A stretch of DNA of 5,471 nucleotides, from the NCBI GenBank assembly GCA_028875085.1, contig JAPPFU010000119.1:1-5471 (forward strand). Direction: 5' to 3'. Below are positions 1-5,471 of the stretch, one piece after another. A program made the position numbers and the translations under genes. Origin of the DNA: Chloroflexota bacterium. GTDB lineage: Bacteria > Chloroflexota > Dehalococcoidia > Lucifugimonadales > Australimonadaceae. Under the pieces are notes generated by a model, which was not told the origin of the DNA, did no database searches, and saw nothing but the letters and a program-made list of their open reading frames with translations. Numbering within the stretch: the first letter of the stretch is position 1; each line of letters starts with the position of its first letter.

Positions 1-314
1 ACGAGGTGTGGGGCGTCGCCTCCTTCTACCCCAACTTCCGCTTCAAGCCTCCGGCCGACCACACGATCGAGGTCTGCTGGGGCCCGACCTGCCATGTCCT
101 CGGCGCGCAGCGTCTGCTGCAAGACGCGCTCGCCCAACTCGGCCTCGAGAACGAGGGAGAGACGCCCGACGGGCGCGTCGGCCTCAAACTCAACACCTGC
201 CTCGGCGTGTGCGCCCACGGCCCGGCTATGGCCTTCGACCACGCCCTCGTAGGCCGCATCACGCCGGAGACGGCGCGCGCCCGCGTCGCCGCCATGCGCG
301 GAGGCGCCGCGTGA
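1..314 (+). CDS. nuoE: NuoE-type [2Fe-2S] thioredoxin-like subunit, C-terminal part (5' end outside window)
   Basis: This is the small electron-transfer subunit of a NADH dehydrogenase module (NuoE/HydC/FdsG family). It carries one [2Fe-2S] cluster in a thioredoxin-like fold and pairs with NuoF in the cytoplasm. The visible part begins with EVWGVASFYPNF, which matches the family's conserved 'v..v.sFY..F' stretch, so the reading continues upstream of base 1 and the GTG at 6 is an internal Val. All four cluster ligands are present: Cys codons at 75 and 90 (CWGPTC, C-x4-C) and at 198 and 210 (CLGVC, C-x3-C). About 104 residues are visible; the family is usually about 150-170, so roughly the N-terminal helical third is missing. 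The TGA at 312-314 overlaps the GTG start of the next gene by 4 nt. The family assignment is firm. Whether it belongs to complex I, a formate dehydrogenase or another complex cannot be told from this subunit alone. Confidence 0.93.
   Translation, partial: EVWGVASFYPNFRFKPPADHTIEVCWGPTCHVLGAQRLLQDALAQLGLENEGETPDGRVGLKLNTCLGVCAHGPAMAFDHALVGRITPETARARVAAMRGGAA
300..304 (+). promoter_or_regulatory. Shine-Dalgarno GGAGG for the NuoF-like gene
   Basis: GGAGG lies 6 nt upstream of the GTG at 311 and inside the 3' end of the nuoE-like gene. It supports the GTG as the start. The same frame is open much further upstream, back to about base 8, but that upstream part overlaps nuoE and is arginine/proline-rich non-protein-like sequence. 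Confidence 0.7.
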
Positions 315-2098
315 GCGACGCGTTCGCCCGCCTCGAACAGCGCGCCGCCAAGCGCTGGACCGAACTCAACGCCAAGCCGTGGATTCGTGTCGGCACGGGC
401 CTGCTGGGCGAGGCCGCCGGAGCGCTGGAGACGCTGGACGCCCTCCGCCAAGAGGTGAGCAGGCTGGGCTTGGGCGCGACCATCACCGAGGTCGGCACGA
501 CCGGCCTCTGCTACGCCGAGCCGCTTGTGGACGTGCGGACGCCCGGCGGCTCGCGCGTCCTCTATGCCAACGTCGCGCCGCAGCACGCCGCCGCTATCGT
601 GGAGCGCCACGTCCAGGGCGGCGAGGTGGCAGCGGAGCTGGCGCTCGCCTCGGTGGAGTGCGATGTCCCCGGTGTCCCGCGCCGCGAAGACCTGCCGATG
701 ATGCACTTGCAACGGCGCATCACCTTGCGCAACGCGGGAGAGATTGAGCCGGGCGACGTCGACCAGTACGTCGCGCGCGGCGGCTTCGCCGGCCTCGACA
801 AGGCGCTCGCCATGGAACCCGCCGCCGTGCTGGAAGAGGTCAAGCAATCCGGACTGCGCGGCAGGGGCGGCGCGGCCTTCCCCACCGGCGTCAAGTGGGG
901 GTTCCTCGCGGGCAACCCCTCCCCGGTCAAGTACATCCTCTGCAACTGCGAGGAGGGCGACCCCGGCGCGTTCAACGACAAGACGATCCTCGAAACCGAC
1001 CCCCTCACCCTCATCGAGGGCTGCATCATCGCCGGGTACGCCACCGGAGCGAGCAACGGCGTCGTCTTCATCCGCCACGGCCACGACGCCCCCATCGACC
1101 GCACACGCAAGGCCATCGACGCCTGCTACGCCGACGGGCTGCTGGGCGCCGACATCCTTGGCAGCGGCTTCTCCTTCGACATCGAGGTCTCGCTGGTGGG
1201 CGAGTCCTATGTAGCGGGGGAGGAGACGGCGCTGATGGAGGCGGTGGAGGGCAAGCGCTCGATGCCGCGCTTCCGCCCGCCATTCCCGGCCGCCTACGGC
1301 GTGTGGGGCAAGCCCTCCAACATCAACAACATCAAGACCATCGCCTACGTCCCCGAAATTATCCGCAACGGCGCCGACTGGTTCGCGGCCATCGGGACCG
1401 AGCGCAGCAAGGGCACGGCCATCGCCTGCCTCTCCGGCCACGTCCGCTATTCCGGCCTAGTCGAAGTTCCGTTCGGCCTGACGATGCGGCAGGTGGTCGA
1501 GGAGTTGGGCGGCGGCGACCCGGACGACAAGCCGGTGAAGTTCCTCCAGACGGGCGGGCCGTTGGGCGGCCTGCTCGCGGGCGAGCAGCTGGACATGACG
1601 CTCGACTTCGACGAGATGGCCAAGGCGGGCGCGATGTTCGGCTCCGGCGGCCTCATCGTCTGCAACGAGGAGACATCCGCCGTAGACCTCACCCGCGTGC
1701 TGGTGGCCTTCGACCAGATGGAGTCGTGCGGCAAGTGCTTCCCATGCCGTCTGGGGATGAGCCACCTGTTGGAGATATTGGAGCGCGCCTGCGCGGGCGC
1801 GTCCCGCCCCGGCGACCTCGAGTTGATGGATCGGGTAGGCCGGAATATGCGCAGCGGCTCGCTCTGCGGCCACGGGCAGTTGGGGTACAACCCCGTCTCC
1901 TCCGCCCTCAGCGCCTTCGCCGCCGAGTTCGAGGCGCAGATGCGCGGCGAGGGGCCGTTGCCCATCGGCCCGTTCGTCGGCCCCAAGCACGCCCTGCGCG
2001 GCGCGCAGCTGGAGGGCGAGACGCCCACCGCCGCCGTCAAGGGCGACTTCGTCTACGCCGTCGAACCCGTCCCGGCTGCCGCGGGAGGCGGCGCATGA
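311..2098 (+). CDS. nuoF: NuoF-type NADH-binding, FMN and [4Fe-4S] subunit with degenerate N-terminal thioredoxin-like domain
   Basis: A 595-residue diaphorase subunit that takes hydride from NADH (or gives it to NAD+) on FMN and passes electrons through one [4Fe-4S] cluster. Residues ~25-120 form a thioredoxin-like extension as in HndC/HydB/FdsB. It is degenerate: of the expected four Cys only the one in TTGLCYAEPLVDV remains, which resembles FdsB of soluble formate dehydrogenases. The core follows: the glycine-rich nucleotide loop GRGGAAFPTG (residues 184-193), the FMN-site motif CNCEEGDPGAFND (211-223), then GEETALMEAVEGKR. The cluster ligands are C473, C476, C479 (SCGKCFPCR) and C519 (SLCGHG). 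The ~75-residue tail has no C-terminal ferredoxin domain, unlike HndC-type proteins, and ends Ala/Gly-rich. The GTG start is chosen for its Shine-Dalgarno sequence and the 4-nt GTGA overlap with nuoE; the ATG of the next gene overlaps the stop in the same way. The motifs make the family certain. The symbol is by family; fdsB- or hydB-like naming would also fit. Confidence 0.95.
   Translation: MSDAFARLEQRAAKRWTELNAKPWIRVGTGLLGEAAGALETLDALRQEVSRLGLGATITEVGTTGLCYAEPLVDVRTPGGSRVLYANVAPQHAAAIVERHVQGGEVAAELALASVECDVPGVPRREDLPMMHLQRRITLRNAGEIEPGDVDQYVARGGFAGLDKALAMEPAAVLEEVKQSGLRGRGGAAFPTGVKWGFLAGNPSPVKYILCNCEEGDPGAFNDKTILETDPLTLIEGCIIAGYATGASNGVVFIRHGHDAPIDRTRKAIDACYADGLLGADILGSGFSFDIEVSLVGESYVAGEETALMEAVEGKRSMPRFRPPFPAAYGVWGKPSNINNIKTIAYVPEIIRNGADWFAAIGTERSKGTAIACLSGHVRYSGLVEVPFGLTMRQVVEELGGGDPDDKPVKFLQTGGPLGGLLAGEQLDMTLDFDEMAKAGAMFGSGGLIVCNEETSAVDLTRVLVAFDQMESCGKCFPCRLGMSHLLEILERACAGASRPGDLELMDRVGRNMRSGSLCGHGQLGYNPVSSALSAFAAEFEAQMRGEGPLPIGPFVGPKHALRGAQLEGETPTAAVKGDFVYAVEPVPAAAGGGA
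2083..2088 (+). promoter_or_regulatory. Shine-Dalgarno GGGAGG for the NuoG-like gene
   Basis: GGGAGG sits 6 nt before the ATG at 2095, within the last codons of the nuoF-like gene. With the ATGA overlap it fixes the start of the large subunit and indicates coupled translation. Confidence 0.75.
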
Positions 2099-4230
2099 CC
2101 ACCACCGAACGCCAAACGGTTACGCTCGCCGTCAACGGCGTGGAGATCCGCGCCGAACCCGGCCGGATGCTCATCCAGGCCGCCAACGACGCCGGCGTCT
2201 ACATCCCCTACCTCTGCTACCACCCCGGCATGAAGCCCTACGGCGCCTGCCGTATGTGCGTCGTCGAGGTCGAGGGCGCGCCCGGCACGCCCGCCGCCTG
2301 CACGCTCCCCGTCCGCGACGGAATGGTCGTCAACACCCTGGGCGACCAGGCGCTCGGCGTGCGCGACGCCATCCTCGACCTGCTCCTCTCCGAGCATCCC
2401 CATGGCTGCCTCACCTGCCACCGCATCGACCTATGCGGGCCGCAGGACATCTGCCTGCGCCACGTGGACGTCACCGACCGCTGCGTAACCTGCCCCAAGA
2501 ACGAGCGCTGCGAACTCAAAGACACCACCCGCTTCCACACCCAGGGCCTCAACTCGCCGCTCACCTACCAGTACCGCGGCCTCCAGATCGAGACGCAAGA
2601 CCCCTTCTACGACCGCGACTACAACCTCTGCATCGTCTGCGCCCGCTGCGTGCGCGCGTGCGAGGAGGTGCGCGGCGACTCCGCCATCACGATGACCGAG
2701 CGGGCGGGGCAGGTGCTAGTGGGAACCTCGCGCGGCGAATCGCTGCTGGAATCGGGCTGCGAGTTCTGCGGCTTGTGCATCGACGTCTGCCCCGTGGGCG
2801 CGCTTGTGGAGACGGAGCACAAGTGGGAGCGCGCGTCCCACTACGAGCAGAGCGTCTGCGCCGAGTGTCCCGTCGGGTGCCAGCTCACCTACGAGGTCAA
2901 CCGCTTCGGCAAGGTGATACGCGCCATCGGCGAGTTGAACGGCCCCGCCAATCAGGGCAACGCCTGCTACAAGGGCAAATTCGGCTTCGAGTACGTCAAC
3001 TCCCGCGAGCGCATCAAGCAGCCGCTGGTGCGGCGCAACGGACGCCTTGAGCCCGCGAGCTGGGACGAGGCTATCGCCGCGGCGGCAGAGGGCTTGTCGC
3101 GGTACAAGGGCGCCGAGTTCGCCCTCATCGCCTCTCCGCGCAACACCAACGAGGAGCTCTACCTCGCCCAGAAGTTCGCCCGCGTCGCCATGCAGTCCAA
3201 CAACGTGGACTCCGCCTCCAACGACAGGCCAGGCCTGATGGAGGGCGTCTACGACGTGCTCGGCCACTATGCGGGCACGGCGTCGATTCAGGAGACGCGC
3301 AACGCCGCCTGCGTCCTCGTCGTCAGCGCCAACGTAACGGAGGAGCAGAACGTGCTCGCCGTGCCCATCAAGCAGGCCGTCCGCGCCGGCGAGCAGCGTC
3401 TCATCGTCGTCGACGCGCGCGAGACGGAACTGACGCGCTACGCCGACCTGTGGCTGCGCCCCTATCCGGGAACCGACCTGTCGCTTATCGGCGGGATGCT
3501 CAAGGTCATCGTGGACGAGGGGCTGATCGACCGCGCGTTCGTCGAGGCGCACTGCGACGGGTTCGACGCGATGGCCGCCTCGCTCGCGCCCTTCGCGCTC
3601 GACGCCGTGGCCGCCGAGACGGGCGTGCCCGCCGACAAGATTGCGGAGGCTGCGCGCCTGTACGCGCAGAACGCCCCGGCGACCACCATCTTCGCCTTCG
3701 CGCATCGCCTCTCGCCTCATCGCCGACCTCGCGCTGATTACGGGCAACGTCGGCAAGCCCGCCGCCGGGCTGCTCCCCTTACGCCACGGCGCCAACGACC
3801 AGGGCCAGTTGGATATGGGCGCGGAGGCGCGCATGCTCCCTGGCCACCGCCACGTCGCGCACGCCCAGGACAGGGCGGCGCTGGAGGCGCTCTGGGGCGC
3901 GCCCATCCCCGCCGACGACCCCGCCCCGTTGCGCGTGCGCGAAGCCTTCGCCGCCGCCCGCAAGGGCGAGGTCAAGGCGATGCTCATCCTCGGCGACCAC
4001 GTCCACTACGAGGACGGCGCGCTCGGCGACACGGCGGCGGCGCTCGAGTCGCTGGACTTCCTGGTGGTGAGCGACGCCTTCCTGTCGCACGCCGCGCAGC
4101 GCGCAAACGTCGTCTTCCCCGCCGCCGTCTTCACGGAGAAGCGCGGCACCTTCACCAATATGGAGCGCCGCGTTCAGCCCTTGCGCCAGGCGGCGGTCAA
4201 CCGCGCCGTGGACGCCCGCTCCGACCTTGA
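2095..4230 (+). CDS. nuoG: NuoG / formate dehydrogenase alpha-like iron-sulfur molybdopterin-type subunit, 5' part of a frameshifted gene
   Basis: Large electron-wiring subunit. Domains in order: N-terminal [2Fe-2S] ferredoxin (C41, C52, C55, C69); NuoG-type His-Cys3 motif (H101, C105, C108, C114); an extra cysteine block (C120, C130, C133, C139) not found in classical NuoG; two [4Fe-4S] ferredoxin motifs (C179/182/185/189 and C222/225/228/232); then the molybdopterin-oxidoreductase domain opening with its own cluster (C255, C258, C262, C291; CAECPVGC and ACYKGKFG). Where formate dehydrogenases have the catalytic Cys/Sec-His after NNVD, this protein reads NNVDSASNDRPG (from residue 369), so formate oxidation is unlikely. 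Family-like sequence ends at about residue 539 (ATTIFAFAHRL). From there to the stop at 4230 the frame yields ~170 residues of Arg/Pro-rich nonsense, while the real continuation lies in the +1-shifted frame to 4951. As written, translation gives a 711-residue truncated product; the repaired protein is ~949 residues, a normal length for FDH-alpha/NuoG-like subunits. No Tat or Sec signal is seen, so it is cytoplasmic. The ATG start overlaps the nuoF stop by 4 nt. Confidence 0.9.
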   Translation: MTTTERQTVTLAVNGVEIRAEPGRMLIQAANDAGVYIPYLCYHPGMKPYGACRMCVVEVEGAPGTPAACTLPVRDGMVVNTLGDQALGVRDAILDLLLSEHPHGCLTCHRIDLCGPQDICLRHVDVTDRCVTCPKNERCELKDTTRFHTQGLNSPLTYQYRGLQIETQDPFYDRDYNLCIVCARCVRACEEVRGDSAITMTERAGQVLVGTSRGESLLESGCEFCGLCIDVCPVGALVETEHKWERASHYEQSVCAECPVGCQLTYEVNRFGKVIRAIGELNGPANQGNACYKGKFGFEYVNSRERIKQPLVRRNGRLEPASWDEAIAAAAEGLSRYKGAEFALIASPRNTNEELYLAQKFARVAMQSNNVDSASNDRPGLMEGVYDVLGHYAGTASIQETRNAACVLVVSANVTEEQNVLAVPIKQAVRAGEQRLIVVDARETELTRYADLWLRPYPGTDLSLIGGMLKVIVDEGLIDRAFVEAHCDGFDAMAASLAPFALDAVAAETGVPADKIAEAARLYAQNAPATTIFAFAHRLSPHRRPRADYGQRRQARRRAAPLTPRRQRPGPVGYGRGGAHAPWPPPRRARPGQGGAGGALGRAHPRRRPRPVARARSLRRRPQGRGQGDAHPRRPRPLRGRRARRHGGGARVAGLPGGERRLPVARRAARKRRLPRRRLHGEARHLHQYGAPRSALAPGGGQPRRGRPLRP
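3705..3718 (+). repeat. Perfect 7-bp tandem duplication TCGCCTC x2 at the frame break
   Basis: Two adjacent, identical copies of TCGCCTC occupy 3705-3711 and 3712-3718, exactly where the large-subunit reading frame changes from that of 2095 to the next one. Seven is 1 modulo 3, so one extra copy produces precisely the observed shift. Removing a copy makes codons 3703-3711 (CAT CGC CTC, His-Arg-Leu) run directly into ATC at 3719 and on to IADLALITGNVGK, the conserved family sequence. The repaired gene is then 2850 nt, or 950 codons including the stop. The repeat is seen directly; that it is the lesion is inference. A small deletion of 3n+2 bases in the same place is the alternative, because the loop is also about 10 residues shorter than in E. 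coli FdhF as recalled. Confidence 0.75.
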
Positions 4231-4951
4231 GACGCTCCAAGCGCTCGCCAACGCGCTGGGCGCGTCAGGCTTCGACTTCGACGGCCCGGAGGCCGTGCTG
4301 GACGAGATAGCGCAAGCCGTCCCGCAGTACGCCGGTGTCTCCTATCGCCGCCTCATCGACGAGGCCGTCCCCACGCTGAAGCCCTCCAACGACAACCCGC
4401 TCCCTACGCAGGTGCTCTACTCCAACGTCGTCGCTATGGGCATCCAATGGCCGTGCCCCGCGCCCGGCCACCCGGGAACGCCTCACTTCGCGCCCGAGGG
4501 CCGCGCGCAACTCGCGCCCGCCGAGTGGAGGCCGCGCCCCCGTCACGGCGCCGATTCTCCCGAATCGCAAGGCGGGCGCTTCCCGCTGCTGCTCGCGCAG
4601 GGCAGGGTGCTCGCCCAGCCCGAGCGCGAGGTGAGCATCCGGAGGAACGGCGGCCTCAACCAGGTAGCGCGTGAAGAGGAGTTGACGCTCCATCCCGCCG
4701 ACGCCGCGCGCGCCGGGCTGGCCGACGGCCAAGCGGCGCGCGCCGTAACCGCTCAGGGCGCGGCGCTCGTGGGACGGGTGCGCGTAGCGCCCGACGCCCT
4801 GGAGGGCGTAGCCTCAACAACGACGCTGTTCGGGGAGTACGCGGCGGCGCTCGACGCATCCGAACACCCCGACCCGATGAACCACGCGCCCAGGCTGGCC
4901 GTGCTTCCCACGCGCATCGAGCCAGCCGAACACGAGGAGGCAGCCTCTTGA
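3719..4951 (+). pseudogene. nuoG: 3' part of the NuoG / FDH alpha-like gene, out of frame with its 5' part
   Basis: This is the C-terminal ~410 residues of the large subunit, separated from its start by the frame break. It opens with IADLALITGNVGKPAAG and continues PLRHGANDQGQLDMGA, the counterpart of the formate dehydrogenase PLRGQNNVQGACDMGA cofactor-binding stretch. After that come the rest of the molybdopterin domain and the C-terminal dinucleotide-binding domain: FPLLLAQGRVLAQ at ~residue 827 of the repaired protein, then LHPADAARAGLADGQAARAV, a typical 'inPeDAa.lGi.dGd.V.v' match. The frame stays open back to a TTG at 3641, but no start with a Shine-Dalgarno sequence and a sensible N-terminus is apparent, and the domain would be split mid-fold. 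It is therefore read as the second half of one gene rather than a separate protein. The TGA at 4949-4951 overlaps the TTG start of the next gene. It may be a true pseudogene, a sequence error or a strain variant. Confidence 0.85.
4934..4940 (+). promoter_or_regulatory. Shine-Dalgarno GAGGAGG for the reductase gene with TTG start
   Basis: GAGGAGG is 7 nt upstream of the TTG at 4948. It is the strongest evidence that this rare start codon is used: the first in-frame alternative seen downstream, a GTG at ~5065, falls inside the flavin-binding barrel. Confidence 0.75.
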
Positions 4952-5471
4952 CCACGTCCAACGCAGCCGTTACCGGCCACACCGACCCCCGGCTCCAGAA
5001 GCTGCCGACGGCGAAGATCGTTCGGCGCCAGGACTACACCGAGGACCTGTTCAAGATCTGGATCGAACCCTCCGTGCCCTTCGTCTTCAAGCCGGGGCAG
5101 TACATCACCATCGGCTGCCAGAACATCGAGCGCCCCTACTCCATCGCCTCCGCTCCCTACGAGGCGGAGATCGAACTCTTCATCGAGCACGTCCTCCCCG
5201 AACACGGCGGCAAGCTGACGCCCTTGCTCTACGCGCAGCACGTCGGCGACATCGTGTCGATGCGCCCCCGCCCCAAAGGCATCTTCACGCTGGACGAGCG
5301 CTACACCGACCACGTGCTCGTCGGCACCGTCACCGGCGTCGCGCCCTACGTCTCCTACGTCCGCCAGTTCCTCCACGACGGCAAGAGCGGCCACCGCTTT
5401 TGGGTTATGGAAGGAGCGAGCCACTGGGACGAGTTCGTCTACGACGAGGAGTTCATCGACCTCTCCAAGGC
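4948..5471 (+). CDS. Ferredoxin--NAD(P)+ reductase-like FAD-binding oxidoreductase, N-terminal part (3' end outside window)
   Basis: A member of the FNR flavoprotein superfamily, which moves electrons between a one-electron carrier (ferredoxin, flavodoxin or a partner Fe-S protein) and NAD(P)H through FAD. The 174 complete codons visible cover the FAD-binding beta-barrel (residues ~18-115) with FKPGQYITIG and the flavin motif RPYSIAS (62-68). The nucleotide domain begins with VGTVTGVAPYVSYVRQF (from 125), where the canonical GTGTG(I/V)AP has Val at its second Gly (V128). FWVMEGASHWDEFVYDEEF then matches the 'v.l.hGvr...e..Y..e' strand-helix of bacterial ferredoxin-NADP reductases. The family is usually ~250-280 residues, so about a third is missing. 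The determinants of NADP versus NAD preference lie mostly in the missing part. The start is TTG in a TTGA overlap with the large-subunit stop, with a strong Shine-Dalgarno sequence. Its place directly behind the NuoEFG-like genes suggests it is a subunit or dedicated partner of that complex. A flavodoxin reductase or dihydroorotate dehydrogenase electron-transfer-type role is less likely from the motifs. Confidence 0.88.
   Translation, partial: MTTSNAAVTGHTDPRLQKLPTAKIVRRQDYTEDLFKIWIEPSVPFVFKPGQYITIGCQNIERPYSIASAPYEAEIELFIEHVLPEHGGKLTPLLYAQHVGDIVSMRPRPKGIFTLDERYTDHVLVGTVTGVAPYVSYVRQFLHDGKSGHRFWVMEGASHWDEFVYDEEFIDLSK

Noticed and set aside
8..310. Upstream extension of the NuoF frame to about base 8
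   Set aside because: The region codes for the NuoE-like protein in another frame. The extension is Arg/Pro-rich, and GTG at 311 has a Shine-Dalgarno sequence and a coupled overlap.
26..1441. Long open frame on the minus strand (471 codons), and similar ones such as 2716-3987
   Set aside because: They lie antisense to genes with clear family motifs, have Gly/Ala/Arg/Val-rich composition with no recognisable motif, and arise because high GC removes stop codons.
3205..3235. Selenocysteine formate dehydrogenase
   Set aside because: There is no in-frame TGA at the expected position; the codons read Ser-Ala-Ser-Asn-Asp-Arg-Pro.
3641..3720. The 3' half of the large subunit as an independent gene starting at TTG 3641 or a later ATG such as 3815
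   Set aside because: The first ~20 residues from 3641 are Arg/Pro-rich nonsense, no good Shine-Dalgarno sequence was seen, and the start would cut a single folded domain.
3690..3720. Programmed ribosomal frameshift
   Set aside because: No slippery heptamer, no in-frame stop or hungry codon at the junction of the kind used by +1 sites such as prfB, and the tandem duplication is a simpler explanation.
2095..4951. Iron-only hydrogenase HydA as the large subunit
   Set aside because: The C-terminal half has molybdopterin-oxidoreductase motifs (CAECPVGC, GNVGKPAAG, PLRHGANDQG) and lacks the hydrogenase H-cluster cysteine motifs.

Overview
The window is a single, gap-free stretch of rightward (+ strand) genes from a high-GC bacterium. 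Third codon positions are overwhelmingly G or C, and large antisense shadow frames are open throughout. It reads as the inside of one operon for a soluble, cytoplasmic, flavin/iron-sulfur/molybdopterin-type NADH dehydrogenase. No signal peptides, membrane segments, RNA genes, mobile elements, CRISPR arrays or intergenic regions are visible. The host cannot be fixed from the sequence. A GC-rich Chloroflexota-like bacterium is a low-confidence guess based only on the general look of the proteins.

Layout: (1) 1-314 is the C-terminal part of a NuoE-type [2Fe-2S] thioredoxin-like subunit, cut by the window start. (2) 311-2098 is a complete NuoF-type NADH/FMN/[4Fe-4S] subunit with an N-terminal thioredoxin-like extension that has lost most cluster ligands, like FdsB of soluble formate dehydrogenases. 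(3) 2095-4951 is a NuoG / formate dehydrogenase alpha-like subunit of about 949 residues once repaired. Its reading frame is broken near 3705-3718 by an exact 7-bp tandem duplication; removing one copy restores one continuous protein. (4) 4948-5471 is the N-terminal part of an FAD/NAD(P)H ferredoxin-reductase-like protein, cut by the window end. Every junction is a 4-nt stop/start overlap, and each start (GTG, ATG, TTG) has a purine-rich Shine-Dalgarno sequence 6-7 nt upstream.

How they may work together: the NuoE, NuoF and NuoG-like proteins form the standard NADH-FMN-FeS electron module shared by complex I, NAD-dependent formate dehydrogenases and bifurcating hydrogenases. Three features stand out. 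The large subunit keeps the FDH-like cofactor-binding fold but has no Cys or Sec at the expected catalytic position. It also carries an extra block of four cysteines after the usual His-Cys3 cluster motif. Finally, an FNR-type flavoprotein is translationally coupled to it. Together these suggest an NADH/NADPH (or ferredoxin) electron-transfer complex rather than an active formate dehydrogenase; this is inference. The frameshift means that in this exact sequence the large subunit would be truncated, unless it is a sequence error or a variable site.
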